From: Phycisphaerales bacterium
GTDB taxonomy: Bacteria > Planctomycetota > Phycisphaerae > Sedimentisphaerales > Anaerohalosphaeraceae
Direction of reading: 5' to 3'
DNA: 7,780 nucleotides
Assembly: GCA_011048645.1 (NCBI GenBank)
Contig: DSDR01000286.1
Coordinates: forward strand, 1-7,780
In this document: positions 1-6,142 of the stretch, in pieces
Numbering within the stretch: the stretch's first letter is position 1
How the letters are laid out: each line of letters begins with the position of its first letter
Translations under genes and position numbers: made by a program
Notes under the pieces: model-generated
Told to the model about the DNA's origin: nothing
The model's input: only the letters and a program-made list of their open reading frames with translations
Database searches by the model: none

Positions 1-1
1 G

Positions 2-625
2 GAGCGAAAAGACGGCCGCAATCTGATCGAAGTGGCCCGCGCCGCCGGCTATAAAGTGGTCTTCAGTCGCGACCAATTGGCGGCGTTGAATTCCGGGCCG
101 GCGGTGGGGTTGTTTGCCGACGACGGAATGACGACATACGCCCCGGAGCCGATGCTTGATGAGATGACCCGCGTCGCGATCGGGCTGCTTAGTAAAAAGG
201 CAGATTGGTTTGCACCGGAGCCGAGATTTTTTATGATGATTGAGAGCAGTCAGATTGACTGGGCCGGTCATGCCAACGATACCGACAATACTATTCGTCA
301 GACGCTGCTGTTCGATTTGGCGGTTAAAGAGGCGTTGGATTTTGCCGAACGCGATACCAATACGCTGGTCGTTGTGACCGCCGACCATGAGACGGGCGGG
401 TTGCTGATCAAGGCCGACCGACGCGAGCCGACGGCCGATTGGAATTCCGGAGGGCATACGGCCGGAGATGTGCCGATTTATGCGTTTGGTCCCGGTTCAT
501 CTCTTTTTATGGGGACGCACGACATCGCCGATATTCCCAAAATCATCGCCCGGCTGCTGAATTTCAACAATTTCCCGACCCCGCTCAAAGCGGCTCGGCC
601 CGTTCTTCAGCCGGCCGGACAGTAA
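2..625 (+). CDS. Alkaline phosphatase, C-terminal part (cut by left edge)
   Basis: The reading frame is open from base 2 to a TAA at 623-625, giving 207 residues without a beginning; the GTG at 32 is an internal valine, not a start. Metal and phosphate ligands of the alkaline phosphatase superfamily are all recognisable: MIESSQIDWAGHAND (fragment residues about 79-93, with E81, D86 and H90), TADHETGG (D128, H129) and SGGHTAGDVPIYAFGP (H152). By family knowledge these correspond to E. coli PhoA E322, D327, H331, D369, H370 and H412. The wording is that of the Bacillus-type branch. The enzyme hydrolyses phosphomonoesters, normally outside the cytoplasm, using two zinc ions and one magnesium. 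The N-terminal half, with the catalytic serine and any signal peptide, lies outside the window. AlkD follows after 4 bp, so the two are probably co-transcribed. Identity is secure; substrate is not. Confidence 0.93.
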   Translation, partial: ERKDGRNLIEVARAAGYKVVFSRDQLAALNSGPAVGLFADDGMTTYAPEPMLDEMTRVAIGLLSKKADWFAPEPRFFMMIESSQIDWAGHANDTDNTIRQTLLFDLAVKEALDFAERDTNTLVVVTADHETGGLLIKADRREPTADWNSGGHTAGDVPIYAFGPGSSLFMGTHDIADIPKIIARLLNFNNFPTPLKAARPVLQPAGQ

Positions 626-629
626 CTCA

Positions 630-1337
630 ATGCCGAACCAGACCGCCCAAGAGGTCAGCGCAGTGCTCCGGCGAATGGCCGACCCGGCCGTCGCCGAGCA
701 TTCGCAGCGGTATTTCAAGACCGCAAAAGGGCAATACGGTTGCGGAGACCGCTTTCTCGGCATTCGCGTTCCGGCTTTACGGTCACAGATTGGGCCATAC
801 GCCCAACTGCCGCGACCGCAAATCCTCAAGTTGCTTCGGTCGGCCTATCACGAAGAGCGGCTTTTTGCCCTGTTGCTGCTGGTTCGACAATTTGAACGAG
901 GCGACGACTCCGCCAAAGAGGCCGTCTATTCGCTTTATCTGAAACATATTAAATGGGTCAACAACTGGGATTTGGTCGATCTGTCAGCGCCGAACATCGT
1001 CGGGGCGTTCCTGCTTGACCGCGACAAGCAGCCCCTTTACGATCTGGCCGCGGCCCCGATACTCTGGCCGCGGCGAATTGCGGCGCTCGCCACCCTGACA
1101 TTCATCCGAAACAACCGATTTGACGATGCCCTCGCAATCGCCTGGCGGCTTATTCATGACCCCGAAGACCTCATCCACAAGGCCGTTGGCTGGATGCTTC
1201 GTGAGATCGGCAAACGCCGTCTTGCCGCCGAAAAAACCTTTCTCGACGCCCACGCCGCCGAGATGCCCCGGACTATGCTGCGCTATGCCATCGAAAAATT
1301 CCCATCCGACCGGCGTCAAAGATACATGAAAAAATGA
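630..1337 (+). CDS. DNA alkylation repair protein, AlkD-like HEAT-repeat glycosylase
   Basis: This 235-residue protein has the length and sequence of the AlkD family (Pfam DNA_alkylation_repair), all-alpha HEAT-like repeat glycosylases that remove cationic alkylated bases such as 3- and 7-methylpurines without flipping the base out. The expected key residues are present: NNWDLVD gives W113 and D117, WPRRIA gives R148/R149, and KAVGWMLREIG gives W188. These match Bacillus cereus AlkD W109, D113, R148 and W187 in order and spacing, so the protein is probably active. Other family signatures are GVRVP-like GIRVPALR (residues 44-51) and the C-terminal PRTMLRYAIEKFP. The ATG at 630 is only 4 bp after the phosphatase stop and has no clear Shine-Dalgarno, so translational coupling is likely. 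The protein is cytoplasmic. The link with a phosphatase looks positional rather than functional. Confidence 0.93.
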   Translation: MPNQTAQEVSAVLRRMADPAVAEHSQRYFKTAKGQYGCGDRFLGIRVPALRSQIGPYAQLPRPQILKLLRSAYHEERLFALLLLVRQFERGDDSAKEAVYSLYLKHIKWVNNWDLVDLSAPNIVGAFLLDRDKQPLYDLAAAPILWPRRIAALATLTFIRNNRFDDALAIAWRLIHDPEDLIHKAVGWMLREIGKRRLAAEKTFLDAHAAEMPRTMLRYAIEKFPSDRRQRYMKK

Positions 1338-1381
1338 CCCGATTGCCTATTGATTTTTTGACCGTGATTTGATTTGATACC

Positions 1382-1813
1382 GTGCTTATGGAAACTGTCC
1401 AAAACGAATTAAATCCGTGCATCGCCTGCGGGGCATGTTGTGCCTTCTATCGGGCGTCGTTTTATTGGGCCGAGGCCGACGACGCCGGCGGAACCGTCCC
1501 GGTCGAGTTGACTGAAAAGCTCAATGATTTTCGGCGGGTGATGCGCGGCACCAACCAGCCCAAACCGCGCTGTATCGCACTGGTCGGCGAAATAGGAAAG
1601 CACATCTATTGCAGCATCTACGACCAACGATCTTCGGTTTGTCGTGATTTTCCTGTAGCGTGGGAAAACGGCCTGCCCAACGAACGCTGCGATAAGGCGC
1701 GTATGGCGTGGGGCTTGCCTCCGCTGCCGCCGCCGACCGTGAACCCCGAATCGCCCGACGACCCGACAACGACCACACCTTCGCCGTCTCCGACCCTGCC
1801 CCGTGCGGCATAA
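1382..1813 (+). CDS. YkgJ-family cysteine-cluster protein
   Basis: The protein has 143 residues from GTG 1382; an ATG two codons later (1388) is an equally possible start and neither has a convincing ribosome binding site. The N-terminal CIACGACC (C13, C16, C19, C20), then RCIAL (C64), YCSIYDQRSSVCRDFP (C77, C87) and C103 form the cysteine pattern of the YkgJ/UPF0153 family (CxICGxCC ... C.IY..RP..CR.F), thought to bind zinc or an iron-sulphur cluster. The biochemical role of the family is unsettled, so none is assigned. Residues 113-143 form a low-complexity tail rich in proline, threonine and serine that is not part of the family core and is probably disordered. It is preceded by a 44-bp gap after AlkD with no visible terminator and may belong to the same transcript. 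No transmembrane segment is seen. Confidence 0.88.
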   Translation: MLMETVQNELNPCIACGACCAFYRASFYWAEADDAGGTVPVELTEKLNDFRRVMRGTNQPKPRCIALVGEIGKHIYCSIYDQRSSVCRDFPVAWENGLPNERCDKARMAWGLPPLPPPTVNPESPDDPTTTTPSPSPTLPRAA

Positions 1814-1884
1814 AGCCCATCAATGGGATGCCCCATCGCGCAGCCCTCTCAAGAGGCCGGATTTGAGTTGGATAATCGCCTTCA

Positions 1885-1924
1885 GGTTCGCAGAACCGAG
1901 ATCAGGACGCCGTCCTCGAATTTT
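1885..1924 (+). terminator. Possible weak terminator: two small hairpins in the convergent gap
   Basis: In the 144-bp gap between the converging YkgJ and GH16 genes, GGTTC-GCA-GAACC (1885-1897) and AGGAC-GCC-GTCCT (1904-1916) are two adjacent 5-bp hairpins. TTTT at 1921-1924 and a second TTTT after CTG follow. A third short inverted repeat, CCTCT-CA-AGAGG, is at 1845-1856. The stems are short and the T tract is interrupted, so this is only a weak candidate for ending the plus-strand transcript. Nothing else was recognised in the gap. Confidence 0.3.
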
Positions 1925-1957
1925 CTGTTTTGGTGAGAAAAACGAAATCAAACCAGG

Positions 1958-3364
1958 TCATTCATTTTTGCGATACACCCGCACGTAGTCCACGACCATG
2001 GTTTGCGGGAATGAAACCGTGGACTCGGTCACGTTTTGATCCCACCAGTGCGACCCGACGGCAAAGTTCAGGATGATAAAGAACGGTTGATTGAACGGCG
2101 CGGGAAACGGTCCGACATTGCTGCTCCAGGATGTTCGCGTATAGTAGTTGATGTCATCCAGATACCAGCGAATACCCGCAGGATCCCATTCAATCGCATA
2201 CGTGCGGAACTGCTCTGATAAGGGACTGCTGATGGTCCACGTGCCGCTTTGATAGGTGTGGTTTCCGCTGAGGCCGGCGTAATGGATTGCCGCTGTGACC
2301 GTGCGGTTATCGCTCAACGAACCGCTCATCATTTCGACGATATCAATCTCTCCGCATCTTGGCCATCCCTCATCGGCAAAGGTCTCGCCCAGCATCCAGA
2401 AGGCCGGCCATATCCCGTGTCCGCCGATCGGCATTTGGATGCGTGCTTCAATACGACCGTACTGAAACGTCTGCTTGGCCTGAGTCTTGAGTCGGGCGGA
2501 GGTGTAATTCCTGCCGCCGTAGTTTTCCCGACGGGCCTCAATCACGAGTTTGCCGTTTTCAATTCGTGCGTTTTGCGGCCGATTTGTGTAATATTGCCAC
2601 TCCCCGTTTCCCCAGCCCCAGTTTCCGGCGCCGATCTCAAAGGTCCAGTTGTCCGGATTAATTGTTTGGTCGGTGAATTCATCCGACCAGACCAGTTCCC
2701 ATTGACCGGCAGCCAGGCAGTCGTCGTCGGTCTTGACAAACACTTCATAAATTGAAAACCCCCACGAGGTGGCCCGCTGGAGGCAGTTGATTCGAATGTA
2801 TTGCGCGATGACCGGCGCAAAGGAAATATCGTCGAAGTGTCCCGCGGCGTTGTCGTTGGTATAGACGCGCGTCCAGTGGATTTGGTCAATGGAAGTTTCG
2901 ATGTTATATCGGGCCGCGTATGCGTCTTCCCAAAAGATGCAAAGGCCGGTTACGGTGCGAAGCTGTCCCATATCCAGCTCCAGCCATTGGTTGTCCAGAA
3001 ATGCGCTTGACCAGCGTGTTGCCAGCGTGCCGTCCACCACCTTCTCGGCCGAGAGAGAACTGTTTTCCCGGCTCGACGCGGCGGCGGACATCGGGCTGCA
3101 ATAAAGCGTGCCCCAATGTTGGGCCATAATTGCAAAGTCTGTAAATCGGACGCGGCAGTTCCCTGTGGCGTCGCCGACGCAAGCCGGCGAATCGTTCTCC
3201 AGCCAGTATTCGGCCAGAATCAGCAGATCATCCAGGTTCACCCAGCCGTCTCGGTTAAAATCCCCTCGCGGATAGACGGCCTGCGGCAGACAGACGCCCG
3301 AGACAAACAGCACACACAGCAGATAAACCGTGTTGCGAACGTGTGTCGTCGTTGCTTGTTTCAT
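1958..3364 (-). CDS. Secreted GH16 beta-glucanase with N-terminal dockerin repeats and F5/8C domain
   Basis: The product has 468 residues. A hydrophobic signal segment (about 12-29, possible cleavage after PQA29) is followed by two dockerin-like calcium loops (34-57 and 64-85), an F5/8 type C (discoidin/CBM32-like) domain (about 90-211) and a C-terminal glycoside hydrolase family 16 domain (about 221-466). The GH16 active site GEIDIVEMM carries the ExDxxE signature, with nucleophile E339, D341 and acid/base E344. GIWPAFWML (317-325), WYLDD (400-404) and PFFIILNFAVGSHWW (427-441) are typical of the laminarinase-like (endo-1,3-beta-glucanase) branch. It probably cleaves beta-1,3-glucan outside the cytoplasm, but other GH16 substrates such as agar or carrageenan are not excluded by sequence alone. 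The second dockerin loop is degenerate (D65, T67, N69, R73, D76). The start ATG has only a poor Shine-Dalgarno. It lies 121 bp downstream of the PEP-CTERM gene, probably in one operon. Confidence 0.92.
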   Translation of the reverse strand: MKQATTTHVRNTVYLLCVLFVSGVCLPQAVYPRGDFNRDGWVNLDDLLILAEYWLENDSPACVGDATGNCRVRFTDFAIMAQHWGTLYCSPMSAAASSRENSSLSAEKVVDGTLATRWSSAFLDNQWLELDMGQLRTVTGLCIFWEDAYAARYNIETSIDQIHWTRVYTNDNAAGHFDDISFAPVIAQYIRINCLQRATSWGFSIYEVFVKTDDDCLAAGQWELVWSDEFTDQTINPDNWTFEIGAGNWGWGNGEWQYYTNRPQNARIENGKLVIEARRENYGGRNYTSARLKTQAKQTFQYGRIEARIQMPIGGHGIWPAFWMLGETFADEGWPRCGEIDIVEMMSGSLSDNRTVTAAIHYAGLSGNHTYQSGTWTISSPLSEQFRTYAIEWDPAGIRWYLDDINYYTRTSWSSNVGPFPAPFNQPFFIILNFAVGSHWWDQNVTESTVSFPQTMVVDYVRVYRKNE

Positions 3365-3416
3365 AGGCTTGCTTACGCCCCCCGATGGAACACAACTTAG
3401 GGTATCAATTACACAA

Positions 3417-3457
3417 TACAGACCGGAACGCTCATTTTCTGATTATTCCGGTCTGTA
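3417..3457 (-). terminator. Perfect 12-bp inverted repeat between PEP-CTERM and GH16 genes
   Basis: TACAGACCGGAA (3417-3428) and TTCCGGTCTGTA (3446-3457) are exact reverse complements separated by 17 nt. The repeat starts 28 bp after the PEP-CTERM stop and ends 52 bp before the GH16 start. In the minus-strand transcript it would form a stable stem, but the sequence after it (TTGTGTAATTG) has no real U tract, so it is not a classical intrinsic terminator. It may act as a partial terminator, a 3'-end stabiliser or a processing site that lowers GH16 expression relative to the first gene. A DNA-level operator role is possible but less likely with such a long spacer. The inverted repeat is directly visible; its role is inferred. 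Confidence 0.5.
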
Positions 3458-3485
3458 CGATTCAGCCATGCCGTGATAGGTGGTA

Positions 3486-4133
3486 TTACATTCGTCGCCG
3501 CAGCAGGACCGTTCCCAGTGCCAACAGGGCCAGCGACGCCGGTTCAGGAACGATGGTCACGCCGGTTGCGGCTGCGGGGCCAGCGGGATCGACCGGCACA
3601 CCCATTAGTGAGAATCCGACCTGCGTATGAGCGTTGGCGATATTGTCAATGCTCAGGGAAAGGCTCCCGGCGCCGGGGGTCAGTTCCAGCCATTCATACT
3701 GAACGGTGGCCCAGCCGGCGTCCGGATCCAGCACTTTGATAAACGCTCGCGCTGTATAATCATCCGACAGAGTATTGGTTCCCACGATATAGTTGAACGT
3801 CACCGTCTGGCCGGCAAGGGCGCCGCCGCCGAATTCCTGCATAAAGTTGGCTTCCATGATTTTGTTGCCCGTGTTATCCGGCTTGACCCAGTAAGCATCC
3901 TCCGGGTTCCAGACATTTGTGTTCGGTGCGAGAGTCAGCACGCCGTTATCATCAAAGGTGGCCCGAAGATCCGCCGCCCCCCATGCACTGCCCCACAGAT
4001 AGGTCTGATCGAGTTCGAAGACATTCATCCATCCGGCCCAGGCCGCGCCGGGGTCGGCGCCGTTGATGACCAGATCGGCCTGCACGACTCCAATAAGACA
4101 CAGAACCCCTAAAATGACCGCTGCGTTTCTCAT
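3486..4133 (-). CDS. PEP-CTERM surface protein (possible beta-sandwich, function unknown)
   Basis: Taking the second ATG (complement of 4131-4133), the protein has 215 residues. That ATG lies 7 nt after a perfect AGGAGG; the ATG immediately before it (4136) is only 4 nt away, and the open frame to 4187 merely reads through the ribosome binding site. Residues 1-19 form a signal peptide (cleavage likely at VQA-D). The last 21 residues are a textbook PEP-CTERM signal: VPEP (195-198), a hydrophobic stretch and the basic end LLRRRM. In known systems this tail is recognised by an exosortase at the membrane and the protein is processed for the cell surface or extracellular matrix. The body, with WMNVFELD, YLWGSAWG and NPEDAYWVKP, is rich in aromatics and short beta-strand-like segments. 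It resembles a jelly-roll ligand-binding domain, but I cannot name a family. It is the first gene of the probable operon with GH16. Confidence 0.88.
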   Translation of the reverse strand: MRNAAVILGVLCLIGVVQADLVINGADPGAAWAGWMNVFELDQTYLWGSAWGAADLRATFDDNGVLTLAPNTNVWNPEDAYWVKPDNTGNKIMEANFMQEFGGGALAGQTVTFNYIVGTNTLSDDYTARAFIKVLDPDAGWATVQYEWLELTPGAGSLSLSIDNIANAHTQVGFSLMGVPVDPAGPAAATGVTIVPEPASLALLALGTVLLRRRM

Positions 4134-4140
4134 CATACTG

Positions 4141-4154
4141 CCTCCTAAAAAAGT
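4141..4154 (-). promoter_or_regulatory. Strong ribosome binding leader of the PEP-CTERM gene
   Basis: Read on the minus strand, this is ACTTTTTTAGGAGG, a perfect Shine-Dalgarno preceded by six T residues, 7 nt before the chosen ATG. The same 14 bases stand at the same distance from the start of the divergent gene at 4518. It decides the start codon here. Confidence 0.8.
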
Positions 4155-4181
4155 GAATGAAATTGTGTTAACACGGTTGCT

Positions 4182-4197
4182 TAGCAATCGGTTTTTA
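4182..4197 (-). promoter_or_regulatory. Candidate LacI-family-type operator O1
   Basis: On the minus strand the site reads TAAAAACCGATTGCTA, a quasi-palindrome centred on CG (4189-4190). It begins 4 bp downstream of the -10 element at 4201-4206 and so covers the predicted transcription start (about 4194) of the PEP-CTERM/GH16 operon, the classical position for repression. It matches O3 (minus strand reading) at 14 of 16 positions and O2 at 13 of 16, sharing the 9-base core AACCGATTG with O2. A central CG flanked by AA and TT is characteristic of LacI-family operators; no regulator binding has been shown. Confidence 0.55.
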
Positions 4198-4200
4198 TTA

Positions 4201-4229
4201 AAAATAACCTATTTTTTCGGGATTGTCAA
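4201..4229 (-). promoter_or_regulatory. Sigma70-type promoter for the PEP-CTERM/GH16 operon
   Basis: On the minus strand, a perfect -35 TTGACA (4224-4229) and a -10 TATTTT (4201-4206, 4 of 6 matches) are separated by exactly 17 bp. The stretch upstream of the -35 (about 4231-4260) is strongly A/T-rich and could serve as an UP element. The transcription start would be near 4194, giving a leader of about 60 nt before the start codon. Confidence 0.65.
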
Positions 4230-4331
4230 GCATTTTCTCGAAGAAATAAAAAAATTCGCATATCGTTGTCGGAAATTTCCAAGTCCTTTTTTTATCAGGG
4301 TTACGGGGAGGCGCCACAAGAACATATCGCG

Positions 4332-4347
4332 TAGCAACCGATTGTTA
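4332..4347 (+). promoter_or_regulatory. Candidate LacI-family-type operator O2
   Basis: TAGCAACCGATTGTTA is the most symmetric of the copies (TAGCAA against TTGTTA, one mismatch between arms) with the CG centre at 4339-4340. It lies 150 bp centre-to-centre from O1 and about 77 bp upstream of the predicted start of the divergent gene's transcript. Being upstream rather than over a promoter, it could be an auxiliary operator that pairs with O1 by looping, or a site acting on the plus-strand promoter. This role is inference. Confidence 0.5.
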
Positions 4348-4381
4348 TTCTGAAATTTTTCAGTTTACCGCGTGTTTTTTC

Positions 4382-4410
4382 TTGCTTTGGGTGAATGAAT
4401 CGGGTATAGT
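4382..4410 (+). promoter_or_regulatory. Candidate promoter for the modular dockerin protein gene
   Basis: A good -10 TATAGT (4405-4410, 5 of 6) lies 17 bp after a weak -35 TTGCTT (4382-4387, 3 of 6). Transcription would start near 4417, leaving a leader of about 100 nt before the ATG at 4518. A weak -35 suggests that an activator or another element may be needed. Confidence 0.5.
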
Positions 4411-4496
4411 CAACCCCAGAGTTGAGGTTGATGATGAGCCAAAGTAGGTCTTTGAGGGTGTCAGGTCAGGTACATGGAAGAAAACAACAATTCACA

Positions 4497-4510
4497 ACTT
4501 TTTTAGGAGG
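4497..4510 (+). promoter_or_regulatory. Strong ribosome binding leader of the modular dockerin protein
   Basis: ACTTTTTTAGGAGG, with the perfect AGGAGG 7 nt before ATG 4518, fixes the start there. The frame is open back to 4422, but that extension has no ribosome binding site and would bury the signal peptide. The 14 bases are identical to the leader of the divergent PEP-CTERM gene. Confidence 0.8.
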
Positions 4511-4517
4511 TAACGCG

Positions 4518-5900
4518 ATGAGACGGATTAGTTTTGTTGTCGGTATGCTGGCGGCCGGCGTTCTGGGGATGCCGGCGTATGCGCTGTTGGTCAACAACGG
4601 CGGCTTTGACATCAATGCGGCCGACTGGAATGCCGCCGGCGGCGGCGGTCCCTGGGTACCGGGTCATACCGCAACCGGCGGTAATCCGGGCGGTTATCTT
4701 ACCCTTCAATCTTCCGACAACACCTGGTCGGTGTGGTATCAGGTCGGTACCGAGAGTTTGGCTGAATGGGGTATTCCCGTGGGAACGACGATTTCGCCGA
4801 CGGTCGATATCATCGATCTGGGAACGGCCGGTAACAACACCGCCGTCGGTCTGAAGATTGAGTCATGGAACAGCGGCCTGCTTGGGGAAGCCGCCTCTGA
4901 ATTTGCCGTTACAGGCAGTTGGCAAACCTATTCCTTTAATTACACGATCCCCTCAAACGCCGAATCGTTGAAATTTGTACTCACCAATGTCAACTACAAT
5001 GGTCGCGGCGCGGCCCTCTATGGGTATGACAATGTCCGAATCGGCTTTCCGGACGGGCGGTCGCCGGCATTGAAACCGGTTCCGGCCGTGGGCGATCCGC
5101 TGCTTCCTGCCGATCCTGTGCTCCGCTGGACCAATCCGGATCCCAATCGTCCGGGCGATACGCTAACCGCCGATGTGTTTATTCTTGAAAGCGACCAGAT
5201 TCTTCTCTATGACCCGAATCTCGGCCCGGATGTGATTGAGGCGGGAGTGGTGCAGGTGGCCGAGGGCATCACCGCCGAGTCGGTCGATCTGCTTGAGGCG
5301 GGCTATCCTGTTCAGCCTGAAAAGTACTATTACTGGGCGGTGCATATCACAGACCCCACAGTGGGTGTGATTGAAGGATTTACCTGGTATTTCAATACGT
5401 TTGATGCGTCGCCGAGACATGCGGATGCCGGAGCGGATCAGTATCTCTGGCTGGGCATGGACGCCAATGAGCCGGGACAGGTTACATTGACGCTGTCCGG
5501 TTCGGTGGTCGATGACGGCAAGAGTCCGCTGACGATGACCTGGTCGCTGGATACGGCTCTGACGGAAACCGATCCGGCGACGGTGGTGACGATTCACAAT
5601 CCCGTGGTCGTCATTGATCAGCCCGAAGACGGACTGAATACCCATACGACCACGGTGACCATAGACAATACGGGGTGGTTCTACTTTGTCCTGACCGCTG
5701 AGGATGCCGTCGGCTCGACTTCGGATGTGGTGAATGTCGGCGTCTATGCGGACGCCTGCCAGGCTGCCTATGCCGATCCGGCCGATGCGCCGTTTGCCGG
5801 CGATCTGGATGGAAATTGTATGGTAGATCTGAACGATCTGGCGATTCTTGCCGCCGACTGGCTGGGGTGTATGAGCGAAAAGCTCGGCTGTATGCCGTAG
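4518..5900 (+). CDS. Secreted modular carbohydrate-binding-type protein with C-terminal dockerin loop
   Basis: The protein has 460 residues from the ATG placed after AGGAGG. A signal peptide (1-22, cleavage likely at AYA-L) is followed by a CBM4/9-like galactose-binding-fold domain (about 23-177, opening LLVNNGGFD and closing YGYDNVRIG). Next come an FN3-like region (about 183-297, LRWTNPDPN ... YYYWAVHITD), a PKD-like domain (about 301-410, DAGADQ ... LSGSVVDDGKSPLTMTWSLD) and a single dockerin-type loop at 428-451 with intact calcium positions D429, D431, N433, D437 and D440. No catalytic domain is seen, so it most likely binds or anchors polysaccharide at the cell surface or outside. This architecture is familiar from Phycisphaerae secretomes, where the dockerin partner is generally unknown. 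It diverges from the PEP-CTERM/GH16 operon and ends in its own terminator. Domain assignments are by eye; the CBM call is the least certain. Confidence 0.82.
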   Translation: MRRISFVVGMLAAGVLGMPAYALLVNNGGFDINAADWNAAGGGGPWVPGHTATGGNPGGYLTLQSSDNTWSVWYQVGTESLAEWGIPVGTTISPTVDIIDLGTAGNNTAVGLKIESWNSGLLGEAASEFAVTGSWQTYSFNYTIPSNAESLKFVLTNVNYNGRGAALYGYDNVRIGFPDGRSPALKPVPAVGDPLLPADPVLRWTNPDPNRPGDTLTADVFILESDQILLYDPNLGPDVIEAGVVQVAEGITAESVDLLEAGYPVQPEKYYYWAVHITDPTVGVIEGFTWYFNTFDASPRHADAGADQYLWLGMDANEPGQVTLTLSGSVVDDGKSPLTMTWSLDTALTETDPATVVTIHNPVVVIDQPEDGLNTHTTTVTIDNTGWFYFVLTAEDAVGSTSDVVNVGVYADACQAAYADPADAPFAGDLDGNCMVDLNDLAILAADWLGCMSEKLGCMP

Positions 5901-5959
5901 CGGCCGCGGCGCCGATGGAAGCGGTATTGTGAGGCGCCGGTGCAATCGAAAGTATATGG

Positions 5960-5990
5960 AAGGCCGGGGATGTGCTCTCCGGCCTTTTTT
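5960..5990 (+). terminator. Intrinsic terminator after the modular dockerin protein
   Basis: AAGGCCGG (5960-5967) pairs with CCGGCCTT (5979-5986). A G-T wobble, G-C and A-T pair extend the stem to 11 bp, leaving the loop TGTGC (5971-5975). Six T residues follow (5985-5990). It lies 60 bp after the stop codon and is a standard rho-independent terminator on the plus strand. Just before it, CGGCGCC (5907-5913) and GGCGCCG (5933-5939) form a second, longer-looped inverted repeat. Confidence 0.88.
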
Positions 5991-6142
5991 CAGAAATCGA
6001 CAACGGCTCGCCGGTGCGAATGACAGCGAATAGATGCCCGCGTTCGTCGGCGACCCGAATCGGCGTCCGGTGCGCCGTTGATCGTCAACAGACTGCAATG
6101 CGTTTCTGCATATATGTGCCGTTTTCTCGATGTCTTCGGTTG
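5991..6142. other. Convergent spacer with no assignable gene
   Basis: Between the terminator and the end of the symporter gene there is no supported gene. The base composition is more GC-rich than the other non-coding gaps. One minus-strand frame (about 6084 down to 5996) reads like protein (IRVADERGHLFAVIRTGEPL) but is closed upstream by TGA and has no start, so it may be a gene remnant or chance. No clear terminator for the minus-strand symporter gene was found. Confidence 0.4.

Noticed and set aside
439..942. A 167-codon plus-strand frame spanning the phosphatase/AlkD junction.
   Set aside because: It overlaps two well-supported genes in another frame, and its translation is low in structure and rich in R, S and P.
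1361..1384. The direct repeat ACCGTG flanking a GATTTGATTTGATA stretch as a possible regulatory site before the YkgJ gene.
   Set aside because: The repeat is short and not palindromic, and no promoter with acceptable spacing could be built around it.
2249..2755. A 168-codon plus-strand frame opposite the GH16 catalytic domain.
   Set aside because: It is antisense to conserved GH16 motifs, with no ribosome binding site and no recognisable family.
3627..4112. A 161-codon plus-strand frame opposite the PEP-CTERM gene.
   Set aside because: It is antisense to a gene with a signal peptide, a PEP-CTERM tail and AGGAGG; no independent support.
4271..4280. The 10-bp palindrome GGAAATTTCC, and the nearby repeat CTGAAA-TT-TTTCAG at 4350-4363.
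   Set aside because: Each occurs once in AT-rich sequence, has no partner copy in the window, and does not overlap a promoter element, so chance is a sufficient explanation.
4422..4517. A 32-codon in-frame upstream extension of the modular dockerin protein.
   Set aside because: It would translate the ribosome binding site itself (giving FLGG) and place the signal peptide inside the protein. The analogous extension of the PEP-CTERM frame to 4187 does the same, so both are artefacts of open frames.
6077..6089. The inverted repeat GTTGA-TCG-TCAAC as a possible symporter terminator.
   Set aside because: It has only 5-bp arms, is 54 bp past the stop, and has no T tract on the minus strand.
5163..6098. 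A 311-codon open frame on the minus strand, opposite the modular dockerin protein.
   Set aside because: Most of it is antisense to a gene with clear domains and a strong ribosome binding site. The translation is rich in R, H and I with no recognisable domain, and it crosses the intrinsic terminator. It is a compositional shadow.
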